DNA from: Pollenia angustigena
Taxonomy: Eukaryota > Arthropoda > Insecta > Diptera > Polleniidae
Length of the DNA: 64,000 bases
Assembly: GCA_930367215.1 (NCBI GenBank)
Contig: OV884060.1
Span: 178,447,253 to 178,511,252, forward strand
Direction: 5' to 3'
The position numbers were made by a program, and so were the translations under genes. Of the stretch, positions 10,712-21,469 are shown piece after piece (positions within the stretch are counted from its first letter, which is position 1; each line of letters begins with the position of its first letter). Under the pieces are notes generated by a model. It saw only the letters and a list, made by a program, of their open reading frames with translations, made no database searches and was not told the origin of the DNA.

Positions 10712-11850
10712 CGAAAGATGAAAGAAATGGAAAGAAAATATGGAAATATTTCATTCTTTCACTTAAGTGAATCATTCAGTTGAAGTAATTCATTCAAGAA
10801 CGACACAAGCCTATATGCATACAATAATTGAAATATGTATGTTTGAAAAATAAGACTGATATGACACTGCTTTGAATTGGCCAAAAGATTGGAATAATTA
10901 TATGTGAATTAAAAAGCGTATGTATATACATATGTATGTACATATACAATGTATTAGGTTTTTGCACCACCGAATTTTCCACCTATCCAAGGCCATTTCA
11001 ACGTGACTACATATTAAAAGTGTAAACAACCAAAATTCGCTTAACAAAATATTTAATTTTAAGGTCTTTATATAGCGATAAAGTTTCGACTATAGGTTAA
11101 TAAAAATTTAAAATTTTTAAAAATGATTAATATTAAATTTAATACCATAGAACACGATACACAAAATCTGTAAAATATTTTGGCGATAATTACAATTAGG
11201 AAGTCAAATTTTTAAATAAAAAAGCGGATTTTGTGATAATGCGGATTCAAAACTTTTTTTTTTTTTTGTAACATTTAGCAGCTTGGCGTCTATATAAAGT
11301 ATATTTCCTAAATTAAATTAAAAAATCAGTCCATTATTTAAAAATTTGTTAAGAAGAAGGTAAAATAACTAATAGTTAATGAAGAATCCACAGGATATTG
11401 TTATCCTTCCTGCAATGGGTATGCCATTAATTTTTATTTTAAGCTTTAATCAAGAGGATCAAAATAATATACATATTGAATGTATTTTTTGTGCACACTG
11501 GCTATAAAATTAAAAAATTATAACTATTTTTTGTTTGTTCTACAATCTTAGAGGTAATAAAATGTTGATTCACAATTCATGGAGAAGTCCTAAACGACGT
11601 AATTATAAGTCATTACATATGTATATAACTTAAACTTTTTTTTTTAATTTGTATGTACATTTCCATACAAAAAATTCGAAAAATTGCAATTTTTTATATC
11701 TTAAAACGTCATTCGATTTCTCTTAAATTTGGAACATATGTTGGTCTGGTTCATACGCAATGATCCAGCCTTGAAGAGTATAAATCGGACTACTTCAGAC
11801 GATTTTGAAGCACCGCAATATGTATGCATATAAATTTATAAAAATGAATA
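10712..11850. other. AT-rich stretch, nothing assigned
   Basis: Interior of the 6.3-kb hAT element. Poly-T and poly-A runs and 'ATATGTATGTA' simple sequence; no coding frame or repeat pair was recognised. Confidence 0.4.
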
Positions 11851-12982
11851 CAGTATTATTCGGATATAAGAACATCTCATATAAGAACAAAACGCTTATA
11901 AGAAACATTTTCAAAAACACCATGTCTTTTTTACGATTTTTCTAACAAAAAAGGTTTCATATAAGAAAAACGCTTATAAGAAAAAAACTGATAAAAGAAC
12001 ATTTTTCTTAAACACCAAAATCACAAGACGTATAGAAAAAGAATTTATGCAAGCAACTTCCAACGGCAACACAGAATTTATGTAGTTTGCATGGGGAACT
12101 CTTTTTCCGACAGTTTTACAACAAGAACAAAGTTTTTTTTTTACTTTTAAGCTGGAGGTCCACACCACGCTTTACTCGCTTTTTCGCTGTCAAAAAAGTA
12201 GAATCTGTGTAGTTATACGTAGTAAGTTACATGCACAAAAGCGTAGATGCCTTGAGGCGAAAAGTAGGTTTACTTCCTACTTTTGTAAGCGTCACAAGCA
12301 GCGTTCGAACAAATCAGCTGATTTTGACAAATTAAATTTTATTTTTACTTGTGCTGCTGCTGCTGCTGCATAAAAAGCGTTGCATGTAACTTGAAACGTA
12401 GAACGCAAGTGAGGTTATAAAAGCATGCGCTGCGTGGAGGCGAAAACGCGTGTTATGGACCTCCAGCTTAAGTTTTAGATGAGCGAGCTGGTACTCATGC
12501 AAAGCTTTGTGTTTTTTGTCAATAAAAACAAAAGTTAAAATTTTAAAAGAAATACAAAACGGTATAAAAAGAAGCGAAATTGCAAAAAATATAATATTGG
12601 ACTTTCAACGTTATCTAAAATAGTGAAAAACTCAAAAGACATAGACAATAATTATTTAAAAGTTAGAAACGTTAACATGGGGTCTTCACCTGACAATTTT
12701 TTGTCATACCAAACGTCGAAGTCCATATAAAAAAAACTTTAAAATTTTTGTCAGCGTTTTTTTTTTATATGAAGTTTGACGTTTATTATAACAAAAAATT
12801 GTCAGGTGATGAAACTTTTTAACAAAAAAAGAGACAGAAAACCAAAATATGAAAGTCCTATGGCCATAGCTACTTATATAAGAAATAAGTTTCTTATACA
12901 AAATAGTTGTATATAAGAAAGAAACGCTTATAAGAAACTTTTTTCCTGGATTTTTTAAGTTTCTTATATCCGATAAATACTG
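11851..12982. mobile_element. pogo-like MITE, TA target
   Basis: Flanked by TA. Ends CAGTATTATTCGGATATAAG and, inverted, CAGTATTTATCGGATATAAG. CAGT ends with a TA target fit pogo/Tigger elements. Many 'CTTATAAGAA' subterminal repeats. A second element (12151-12467) is nested inside. Confidence 0.75.
12151..12467. mobile_element. TTAA-flanked TIR element nested in the pogo-like MITE
   Basis: TTAA at 12147-12150 and 12468-12471 brackets GCTGGAGGTCCACACCACGC and its imperfect inverse. The TTAA target suggests a piggyBac-type transposase, although the end is not CCC. Contains (CTG)5 at about 12352-12368. Confidence 0.6.
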
Positions 12983-13089
12983 TAGTATTAAAATTTTGTT
13001 TTGATAATCATTCCTATATAATCAAAAAGGGCGGCATATTAAAGAGTGCCTAGGGCGGCAGCAGACCTAAATCCGCCACTGGACTTTTC

Positions 13090-13769
13090 GCGATATAACG
13101 TTATGTCCAAAACTAAAGCACTTCAGCTAAATACATATTTTCGAATAAATTGAAAACGGTTCAACATATTCAGTTGTATTTTTCAAAATCGTCAACAATA
13201 TTATCTTTGAGCCGTGCGTACATTGGTTTTAAATTTGCCCAGTATTTTCAGAGATATTGAAGTTTTGAAAAAAAGAACATTAAAAAAAAATTTTGATCAT
13301 TATAAATTCATAAAAAAATAAAAATACGATAAAAATCACAGTTTTTGTCTAAAAATATTTAGTTAGACATATTTCGAATAAAATGAGCTTTATTTTATTG
13401 AAATCGGTGCACAACTTTTGATTTTCACAATTTACTGAAAAAACTGATTCGATAAAAATCGCGATTTCCATACAAAAAAAAAATTTTAATGTGTGTGTGT
13501 GTTTGCTACTGTTCTATTTATGGACGTTTTGGTCCCTTGACTTAATTCTGAATAAAAGCGAAACGTGTTCATCGATTTAATGAAATATGGCTCATTTTGC
13601 TCATACATAGGTTATATGACTTTACGTAAATGTATAAGACTTTCAATTTTTCCCTTTATGGATTTTTCATGATTTTTTTAAAATTTGTATTTTTTTCGCA
13701 AACAACTATTAATCAGCCATTTTTTTTTTTTTTTTGGGGATTTTCAAAAATTTGATTGTTTTTCTAAGC
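13090..13769. repeat. Anonymous dispersed repeat interrupted by the 6.3-kb hAT
   Basis: Together with 6715-6786 this forms a unit ('GGATGCTGAATCC..GCTAGACTTTTCGCGATATAACGTTAT' in pieces) resembling 42720-42800 and 20530-20570, which have 'CGCTGAATCC' and 'GAGATATACCGTTATTTCG'. No coding content. Confidence 0.4.
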
Positions 13770-14144
13770 TTAGTCTGTGTTCATACGGCTCATGTCTTAT
13801 TGACAAGATTGCTACTTTATTGGCGAGAGGGACGAGGGGAAAAGAAACGAGTACACAGATCAGTGTTGCCAGTGAAATTTCGAGAAAGATACATTTTAGT
13901 TTCCAAAAAGATACACTTTTTTCCAAATAGATACATTTAAAAAAAAAAATTTAAGTCCAATTTCAAGGTTTAACATTAACAGATTTGACGATTTATCGTC
14001 ATTTTGACAATTTTTTGTTACGAAATTAGCAAATTGCCGATTTGCTGATTTTTTTCTAAGAAGTGGTGATTTTTTCCGTCTCCAAAGTCTGAATAAAAGA
14101 TTAAATTTTTTGACAATTTCGTTTTTTAATCTTGGAATATTTAA

Positions 14145-14440
14145 CAGCCATACCTTAACAAGAGCGGAAGGCGGAACGTTTTCTTTCGCTTAGCTTTTAC
14201 GCTGATATGCCATACCAAGGCAAGAGCGTCAACGTTGTGTCACGAACAGTAGTGATAGCTTTTTTGTTTAATAAAACCCACAAATTATAAATAAAAATAG
14301 CGATAAAAACGTTAGATTGACCATAAAATAGCTAAATTGCCATTATTATTTAGCTATAGCGGCAAACTTTACTATTAAATGAGCTATCAAAATCGGTTTT
14401 TACAATTGCAAAGCGTGCCGCTTTTGTTTAGGTACGGCTG
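14145..14440. mobile_element. MITE with CAGCCATACCT ends
   Basis: Left CAGCCATACCTTAACAAGAG, right inverse CAGCCGTACCTAAACAAAAG, both followed by 'CGG'. 296 bp, inside the 3.15-kb hAT. Confidence 0.65.
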
Positions 14441-14576
14441 TAATATGCAAGTCTTAATTAAGAAAATCTTTGATTATTTTCAGAGTATAAAAACAACAAT
14501 GTTACACTTTTTTTATCTTTCGTCAAAAAATCATCGAATGAACCTTTTACGACTCTCTGTATAAATCATATTTTCA

Positions 14577-14700
14577 ACAATTATACGGCGAGCATTTCAC
14601 GATTTGTAAGAGAATATCTACATGAGTCTCAAACGATTCTTGGCATGAAAGTCTCGTTAGGGTAAAGATACCCACGTCTTAAACAATTCCCACAACGATT
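14577..14700 (+). repeat. Dispersed repeat, copy with inverse at the window end
   Basis: 'GCATTTCACGA' followed by 'GAGAATATCTACATGAGTCTC' spaced over about 60 bp recurs in reverse orientation at 63937-63990. Confidence 0.55.
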
Positions 14701-15172
14701 TAAGAAGCATCTTTCGCTGTGACATATTAAAAATTGTTTAATTGTTTAAAAAAAAACTAAATTTTAAGTAAAACTGAAGATTTCCTCACAAATTTAAATG
14801 GCATCCCTGATGATATCATATAAACTCATTTTTATATTTATTTAAGTCATTAATATTAGGAATGTAACTAGATGACCCGTGCGAATATTTAGCACCGTTA
14901 GTTGTCATTTTTGTAACATAAAATGAAAATAATAAATAGAAATTTTAGTTACTTCAATACATTTTATTAAAAGTATAAAAATATTAGAAATCATAATATA
15001 TGTATATCATACATATTTCCATACATACATACATATGTTTAAATGCTTTTATAATACTTCTTTGAATACAATGTTAGAGGTAATGACATGATCATCGTTA
15101 ACTTTTTGCCCGTACGAATCCTTTATCAATGAAAATATTAATTTTTCAATTTCTAATTATTTTTCGTCATTA

Positions 15173-15472
15173 GTGTTAGAAATAAGCTTTAAAATGAGAT
15201 ATCATTCATTAAATTTGATGCGGCGGTATGGGAGATATTTGCAACCGACAAAAAAAAGTGCTTTAGAAATAATATATGGGCATTTCTCCAGAATGGTCTA
15301 CCAGGATGAAAAAAAAAATGTTGATTATCATCGTCTTTTATTGTTTATCATTAGAAAAAAAGTCTATGTTCTTATTAAAGAATGGTTTCCTAGCATATCT
15401 GAGCTGTTTTACTTGAGGAAATTGGGCTGGAAACTGGAAAATTTTATAATTTTCTGTATTTTCTACTTTTAA
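15173..15472 (+). other. Unrecognised 99-codon open frame
   Basis: The frame opens at GTG after a pyrimidine-rich TTTTTCGTCATTAG, with no ATG near the start, and ends in TAA. It is rich in Lys, Tyr and aromatic residues and shows no motif I know. It lies inside the non-coding-looking 3.15-kb hAT element, so it could be chance or a captured exon. Low confidence that it is expressed. Confidence 0.15.
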
Positions 15473-16440
15473 AGACATTTTTATATACTTATTTTACATG
15501 CAAGAAATATGTTATGTTTACACTCCTTCTTCATAATCTCTCCATTACAATCAATTGTAAAACGAGTATTAAGTTTTTTTGTTAAGCTAATTTTAAGATA
15601 TTTGTGGGAAAATGCGTGGAGATAATATTAAAAAAACATATGGAAAAAGTGTCACGTGCGTAATGTCACGTGCTTAATTTACAATTTATTTTTTTCTTCG
15701 CCAACCCATGCATAGTTGCTTTTGAACCAAACATGATTATAAAGGCCCATTACTAACCTTTATAAAAACATTTTTTCCGAAATAAAAACCTCCTACAATT
15801 CACTTACTTTCGCACTTTTTCTTACGGTCCTAAAAGGCACTTCTATTTTTGTCACGTTAGTAAGTCAACTTTGATTGCATGGCATTTGGGTACCCAGTGC
15901 TCAATTTACCATTATATATACTTTTTAGAAAGAACTCATCACAAACAATGTAACGATTCTAGAATTCATCCTAAAATTCCAATCCACTTCTATTTTTTTA
16001 ATATTCAAACACAATAAAACGCGTACAAATGTCGCGTGCATAACCAGAGAAACACCCATATATGATTAAAAAAAAATAAAATAAGCAAACATTAAAATTA
16101 ATTATATGTAACTATCTTTGAAGGTTATCGAAACAAATTCATTTTTGTAAAAATTAATATATGAGTTAAGTCGTTAATACCAAGATTATATCAAAAAGTT
16201 CATATAAATTTCCTGAAAATAAAAGATGTTCATATTTCCTTCGAACAACTTCGCACTTCTTATATTCCTCGATTTAGGTGAATCTTATGTTGAAACATCC
16301 TTAATGTTTTCTTTCACCATTATGAAAGCTACTATTGTATAAGTATTGATTCAGTTACAATGATCAGTCTTATACCCTTTGTACACTTGCATACATTTCG
16401 GAGGAACGCATGGAAGATGTTGAAAATGTGAAATACGCGT

Positions 16441-16877
16441 TCACACTTGAAACATCTAACATTTACCATTAACAAAAAATGTCACCATTTCTGAAAAAAA
16501 AACTTTTATTTTTTTTTAATTCTTTTTTTCTACAAAAGTACCAACATTTTAAGAGATAACAATGTATTTGTAATTCATTTTGTTTAATAATTTAAGCAAA
16601 ATTTGGCAAAATAAGGCTTGCAAAAAAGGAAAAACTTGAGAAATGGTAACGCTGCTTTCAAAGCAACTGCCATTTTGTCAGTGATGCCACAATAATTACA
16701 GAATTTATTGCCACTTTTCTAGTGATTACACTAAAAGAATCGAAAAATGTAAAAGGGAACAAAATGAGATAGTAACATTCTGTAAAAATGTTGATTTTTA
16801 GCCCTATGTATTTCTTATGGGAAAATTCCAACATTTTCGCAAATTGATGTTAAATGTTAAATGTTGACAAGTGTGAA
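16441..16877. mobile_element. MITE with TTCACACTTG ends
   Basis: Left TTCACACTTGAAACATCTAAC, right inverse TTCACACTTGTCAACATTTA, with 'AACATTTA' subterminal motifs. 437 bp. Confidence 0.55.
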
Positions 16878-17104
16878 AAGGCTATTAGTAAGTTTAAGTA
16901 TATTTTACATACAGATTCAAAAGATACGAAAAATGTCAGGATTATACATGGTACGTGAAGCCATCAAAAGATACGCAAAATGTATCTTTCGTATCCTAAT
17001 GGCAACACTGACACAGATGCATGTACTGTCTTTACGTTTTGCTTTCTTATTCGTTGTTTAATTTTGTTTTTGTTTTAAATATCAAATAAAACAAAAAACA
17101 TGTC

Positions 17105-18439
17105 GGGTGCGTTCGTAAATGCATCACTGCGCTGCATCAGTGATTTCAAGTGGTTATACATATATGTATTTATCAGTGAAGTAAATGTGGACCGACAAAT
17201 TTTGAAATACTCCACAAAAATAACAGTCACACAATAATATAAGTTACTATTATTCTTTTAGCGCTATTAAAAAAAGTTTGCTTTTCTGATGCAGCGCAGT
17301 GATGCATTTATAGGGTAGCCAGATTTTAAATTCGGAAAAACAGTACATTGAATACATAAAAACAGCACAATCAAGAAAAAACAGTACATTTTTTTGACGA
17401 CAACATTACCATTTGTTTTAATAAGCAACCCCAAATTTCACCAAGTTCAGCTATAATTAACTATCAGTTCAAGCTGTCTAAACATATTGTAAGCTGGAAG
17501 TTAAAGTAATAGTTAGTTTTAACTGAACTTGGTGAAATTGGGGTAAATATTTTAAACTTTTGATTGAATATGCAACAACAATTATATAAAGAAAGAAATA
17601 CACTTAAACTGTGTAACATCAAAGGAATTATTTCCAGTTTATGGCATTTCATAAATATACATATGAAATTACTCCATTTGCGTTTAAAAAGCAACCACCA
17701 CAAACGAAGCATTTGGCCAGAAAAACCATAACATTGCTGTAAGCCATATAAGAAAGGAGAAAAGCCTTACTTAGTTCAAAACAATCAACTCATTGATTTT
17801 GTAAGTACGATTTTCTTAATTTTTAAAAAAAAAAATTTTGTAAAAATTAACTTATCTTTTTCTTATTTCAGTAGTTTAGGTAAAGAAAAGTGGTCCTCAA
17901 AGGTATTAGGTATTTTTATAAATTTTGAACGCGGATAATTTTTTGTTTTCAATTTTACGTGATTTCGATTTCCAAAACATGCCCGAAAATTAAAAAAGTT
18001 CTAAAAATTAACGATAACTGTGTTGGAATAAGTATTTTTTTAGTACTTAAAAAAAATTAGATTTTATTTTTGTCTTTCTTAGGTGTGGAAAGGGAAAGAC
18101 TATTGGAAGAGGTAGCCATAAAATCATAACAACACGATACCACAGCTACGAGCCACCCATTATAATTTAGATTTCTACTGTGTATTTATGAGAAAACAAT
18201 GACCACAGCGTAAAAACTCTTATTATTTTAGAACTTTTTTTTTAACACAACATAATTTTTTGTAAGCCAGTTTTGTTAAATATAGACTGAGCAAAAAAAA
18301 AACAGTACAAAGTGTAAAAAACAGTACATTTGCGTACTGTTTTAGGAGTTGTGCATAAAACAGTACAATTGCAAAAAATCAGTACATGTACTGCTTAAAA
18401 CAGTACGTATGGCAACCCTATGCATTTACGAACGTACCC
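17105..18439. mobile_element. MITE with GGGTGCGTTCGTAAATGCAT ends, split by a hAT MITE
   Basis: Ends GGGTGCGTTCGTAAATGCAT and, once the insertion is ignored, ATGCATTTACGAACGTACCC; the match continues through 'CACTGCGCTGCATCAG'. GTC on both sides may be a 3-bp duplication. Confidence 0.75.
17311..18420. mobile_element. hAT MITE, TSD TGCATTTA
   Basis: Exact duplication TGCATTTA at 17303-17310 and 18421-18428; ends TAGGGTAGCCA / TGGCAACCCTA. 'AACAGTACATT' motifs are repeated near both ends. 1.1 kb, no transposase. Confidence 0.88.
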
Positions 18440-18709
18440 GTCGTCAACATGACATGATTCATTTGAACGCCAATTCATGTTCAAAGAAGAAAAAGGAAGA
18501 ATCTTGTCAATAAGACATGAGCCGTATGAACTCAGACTAACAATTACATCTTTAAAAAATTTAAAATCCGTTTGAAGAAGAGAAAAGTTATGATTTTTTG
18601 AACTTTTAATTTTTGGAAAAAAGTCAAAAATAAGTTTAGTACCTGTAACTTAAAAAGGCGAGCTAATGGAGAAAAACGGAGAAAAGATTTGAAATCAGCG
18701 ACCACAAAG

Positions 18710-19139
18710 TACCCTGCAAATAATAGGACCAGTCCAAACACGCGTGTAAAGAGTAGTCCACAAGGGACCAGGACTAGTCCACAAGTAACCCAAACGTATG
18801 GAAAAAACCTGGTCTATTTAACATTACGATGTCCTAGGAGAGGACCATATAACCCACCTTTGGACCACTAAGGAGTAGTTTTAAAACTACTCCATGGTAT
18901 ATAACCCACCTTTGGACCAGTAAGGAGTAGTTTTAAAACTACTCCATGGTATACTCAAGAGGATTAGTTTTGAAGTCGTTTAAACACGAAAGCATGTCGT
19001 TAAAAAACGAAGACATGTCGTCTCACTACAAACACTTTTTAACAATGACATGGTCCATGCTTGCATTACATCGGACTAGTCCATGGAGTAGTCCATTTTA
19101 TCAAAATGGGTCAGGTGGTCCAATTTTATTTGCAGGGTA
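18710..19139. mobile_element. TIR element TACCCTGCAAAT with an internal tandem repeat
   Basis: Left TACCCTGCAAATAATAGGAC, right GGTCCAATTTTATTTGCAGGGTA in pieces. Holds 'ACTAGTCCA' repeats and a 52-bp tandem duplication. Confidence 0.65.
18849..18952. repeat. 52-bp unit repeated twice, with 18-bp palindrome
   Basis: Two units differ at one base (CACTAAGG versus CAGTAAGG). Each contains the perfect palindrome AGTAGTTTTAAAACTACT. Confidence 0.85.
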
Positions 19140-19207
19140 GTAAAAAATTGCATTAACCTTTCAATCAACACAAAAAAGTTAAATTTTGTTCTCTTGTGTA
19201 AAGTATA

Positions 19208-19594
19208 CCCAGCGGGAAAATGTAATTAATAGGAAACGAGAATGTAATACATATATTGATTAATATTTGATTCCAGAACTCATTATTCTTAACACAGAAA
19301 ATGTCCTAGGATTGTAATAAATTATTTAAATGTATACTGGGAATGACTTAAATAATTCTAAAAAATACTAATAATTGTCACGAACAGAAGAAAAAACAAG
19401 AAACATTTTTACGAACAGAAACAAAACATTCCTTGTTCTGCAAATGTGAGAATATACATGGTAATCAAATCATAATTATTGTCTCAATAAAATTACCTTC
19501 TCGATTCCCATGAATGCATTATTATTATTTTTTCGAAAATAAAACATTATTTTTTTAGTTATTTATGTAATCAATTCCTTATTTTCCCGCTGGG
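19208..19594. mobile_element. TA-target MITE, CCCAGCGGG ends, copy 1
   Basis: TA followed by CCCAGCGGGAAAATGTAAT, and inverse end CCCGCTGGG followed by TA. 387 bp. Confidence 0.78.
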
Positions 19595-19743
19595 TACAGG
19601 CATCCGCGTAAAAGTATAAAGGTGTATCTTAAAATTTTTGTATGTCCTTTTTTGCTAGGACATGTAAGGTTTGATATTTGCAAAAGATATAAAAAAAAAT
19701 GCAGACCCTAATGTAAATTTAAGACGTGCAAAACTGCATCACA

Positions 19744-20125
19744 CCCAGCGGGCAGATGTAATCAATAGGAAACGAGAATGTAATACATATATTGATTAAT
19801 ATTTGATTCCAGAACTCATTACTCTTAACACAGAACATGTCCTAGGATTGTAATAAATTATTTAAATGGATACTGGGAATTACTTAAATAATTCTAAAAA
19901 ATACGAATAATTTTCACGAACAGAAGAAAAAACACGAATAATTGTTACGAACAGAAACAATACATTCCTTGTTCTGCAAATGTGAAAATATACGTGGTAA
20001 TCAAATCATAAATATTGTGTCAATAAAATTGCCTTCTCGATTCCATGAATGCATTATTATTCTCTCGAAAATAATACATTATTCTTTTAGTTATTTATGT
20101 AATCAATTCCATAATTTCCCGCTGG
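19744..20125. mobile_element. TA-target MITE, CCCAGCGGG ends, copy 2
   Basis: About 95% like copy 1 and in the same orientation 150 bp downstream; left CCCAGCGGGCAGATGTAATC, right inverse CCAGCGGGAAATTATGGAAT. Confidence 0.75.
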
Positions 20126-20790
20126 ACAGTATTTATTGCCAAAGCAGATATACACACATACATATCTGTTACTACGGATATAAATGAGAGAATGAGTGTA
20201 ACTGATATTTTATGGTTTTGCGTTTGCACACGCCCTATAGGTACCACTAAAAACAAAAACAATTGTTTTTGGAAAAGGTATTACATTAACTTTTTTTTTT
20301 TGCTCACAAATATCTTCTGTTGCAATCAAGGCACATTGAAATTTGCCTTCGTTGTTGGTTTAAAATTTCTTTTTCAAATGTCTTTAATACCAAATTAAAA
20401 ATTGTTTTGCTTTTACTGGAAATTTTTAAATTTCTTTATGATCAAGTACGATATGTACAATTGCAGTGTGCTAGTTAAAAAAAAAATAACAAGGGGGTTC
20501 CCGGAGGGAAACCCTAATCGAGCACGCTGAATCCAATGGTGCCAACTAGTTTTTAGGTAAGCTCTTGTTTTCGAAATTTGAAAATAAAGTGTAAAGGTTG
20601 TTTTTCAATACAAAAAGTGTTATTTTAGTTATAAAAAAATGTTAAATTTTTACTTAGCCAAATTTGATCAGACTTCACGCTTGCTGTCATCTGTAAAAAA
20701 TACATTACTCCAAAACTTGATGAAAGCAAGTTTATGATTTTATTTTAAAATGTACTCTTATTTCTCCGACAGATTCCAAGACATATCCCC

Positions 20791-20979
20791 TTAAAGCGAA
20801 TCAAGTGTTTTGCTACTGTACCAGTGTCCGAGACTGGCTGTTACTTGGTGAAATCTCTCGCCATGTTCATCAGACTCGGCTGGTGATTGTTCATTAAATT
20901 GTTCTGCATGACAATGCAAAAAATATATTTTCAGTGACATTCTGGCGTTTAATTTCTTAAAAGCGGTTTTTGTGCAATT
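20791..20979 (-). pseudogene. Fragment of a transposon-type 'SDEHGERFHQ' protein
   Basis: A minus-strand frame reads 'FKKLNARMSLKIYFLHCHAE' then 'ESDEHGERFHQVTASLGHWY' and stops at TAA (20791-20793). I recognise the 'MSLK..FLH.H' plus 'SDEHGERFHQ' motifs from the C-terminal region of repetitive, uncharacterised arthropod proteins, where they are normally followed by a longer tail. No start or upstream domain is visible; this is a relic in intron 2 of gene 1. Confidence 0.5.
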
Positions 20980-21030
20980 TAATGTTCATTTTCTAAATAT
21001 TGTTACAAGTTTGAATCAATTTTTACAAGT

Positions 21031-21236
21031 AAGGGCCATTATTATAACTTGGCGTTAGCTGTTAACCGGCAGATAACAGACGATTTTTGACAGATAACAC
21101 ATTACTATGTTGTAATAATGGCACTGGAAGTTAGCTAAAGTTAAGATTAAATTGACAGATAATAATGTGTTATCTGTCAAAAAGCGTCTGTTAACTGTCG
21201 GATAACAGCTAACGTCAAGTTATAATAATGACCCTT
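21031..21236. mobile_element. Foldback MITE, AAGGGYCATTATTATAACTT ends
   Basis: 206 bp, nearly all inverted repeat (about 75 bp each arm, including 'CGTTAGCTGTTA' and 'TTTTTGACAGATAACACATTA'). Lies about 230 bp before the exon 3 acceptor of gene 1. Confidence 0.75.
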
Positions 21237-21469
21237 AATGTTACAAGTAACAATTGTTACAAAATTTTAACAATTTTAAGTACATAAACAGAGCTTAACA
21301 AAACAAGAGAATCCGCAGTTACACATACATATGTATCGTTGCGTAACGCACGATTCACGTGTGATACGACAATATTACGCCACGTTGCCACCTCAAAATT
21401 TTTTTTTACCCAAAAATATCAAAAGGCATCATAATCTTTACACACAAAAAATGTTTCGTTCATTTTCAG

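Larger units (their letters stand above)
6795..13081. mobile_element. hAT element, 6.3 kb with nested insertions
   Basis: An exact 8-bp target duplication GACTTTTC occurs at 6787-6794 and 13082-13089. Ends are CAGTAGTGGATTTACG and, inverted, CAGTGGCGGATTTAGG, followed by a shared 'CTAGGGCGGCATA' block; this is the common hAT 'CAGTGGCGGAT' end. The interior holds at least seven later insertions (7011-7276, 7378-7883, 8401-9176, 8565-8795, 9186-10703, 11851-12982, 12151-12467). No transposase frame was seen, so it is non-autonomous. Confidence 0.85.
13861..17010. mobile_element. hAT element, 3.15 kb, TSD ACACAGAT
   Basis: Exact duplication ACACAGAT at 13853-13860 and 17011-17018; ends CAGTGTTGCCA / TGGCAACACTG. 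'AAAGATACATTTT'-type repeats lie near both ends. No transposase recognised. Holds MITEs at 14145-14440 and 16441-16877. Confidence 0.87.
13770..18540. mobile_element. 4.8-kb region bounded by 41-bp inverted ends
   Basis: TTAGTCTGTGTTCATACGGC at 13770 and its near-perfect inverse ending at 18540; the match extends about 41 bp with one mismatch. TA at each border may be the target. The interior is a hAT element (13861-17010) and a MITE stack (17105-18439), so the original element was probably a few hundred bp. Confidence 0.7.
4721..21469 (+). other. Intron 2 of gene 1 (16.7 kb, filled with transposons)
   Basis: Starts GTAAGT and ends CATTTTCAG. Phase 1 on both sides joins 'AGC' across the junction, exactly as in gene 2, whose intron is 931 bp. 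Nearly all of its length can be assigned to nested hAT, MITE and pogo-like insertions listed separately, plus anonymous AT-rich stretches. No other host gene was seen inside. Confidence 0.75.

Noticed and set aside
7984..10822. ATGCATATAG..TATATGCAT plus 'TTTCATTC' blocks as an outer element around the two hAT elements
   Set aside because: The inverted match is short and AT-rich; inner blocks are not clearly mirrored.
20660..20715. Minus-strand 'FWSNVFFTDDSK' resembling a Tc1 catalytic motif
   Set aside because: Only about 12 residues, with stops on both sides; could be chance.
21331..21469. Upstream 46 codons of the 437-codon frame ending at 22644
   Set aside because: They precede a strong CATTTTCAG acceptor, have no counterpart in gene 2 and no hAT similarity; treated as intron read-through.
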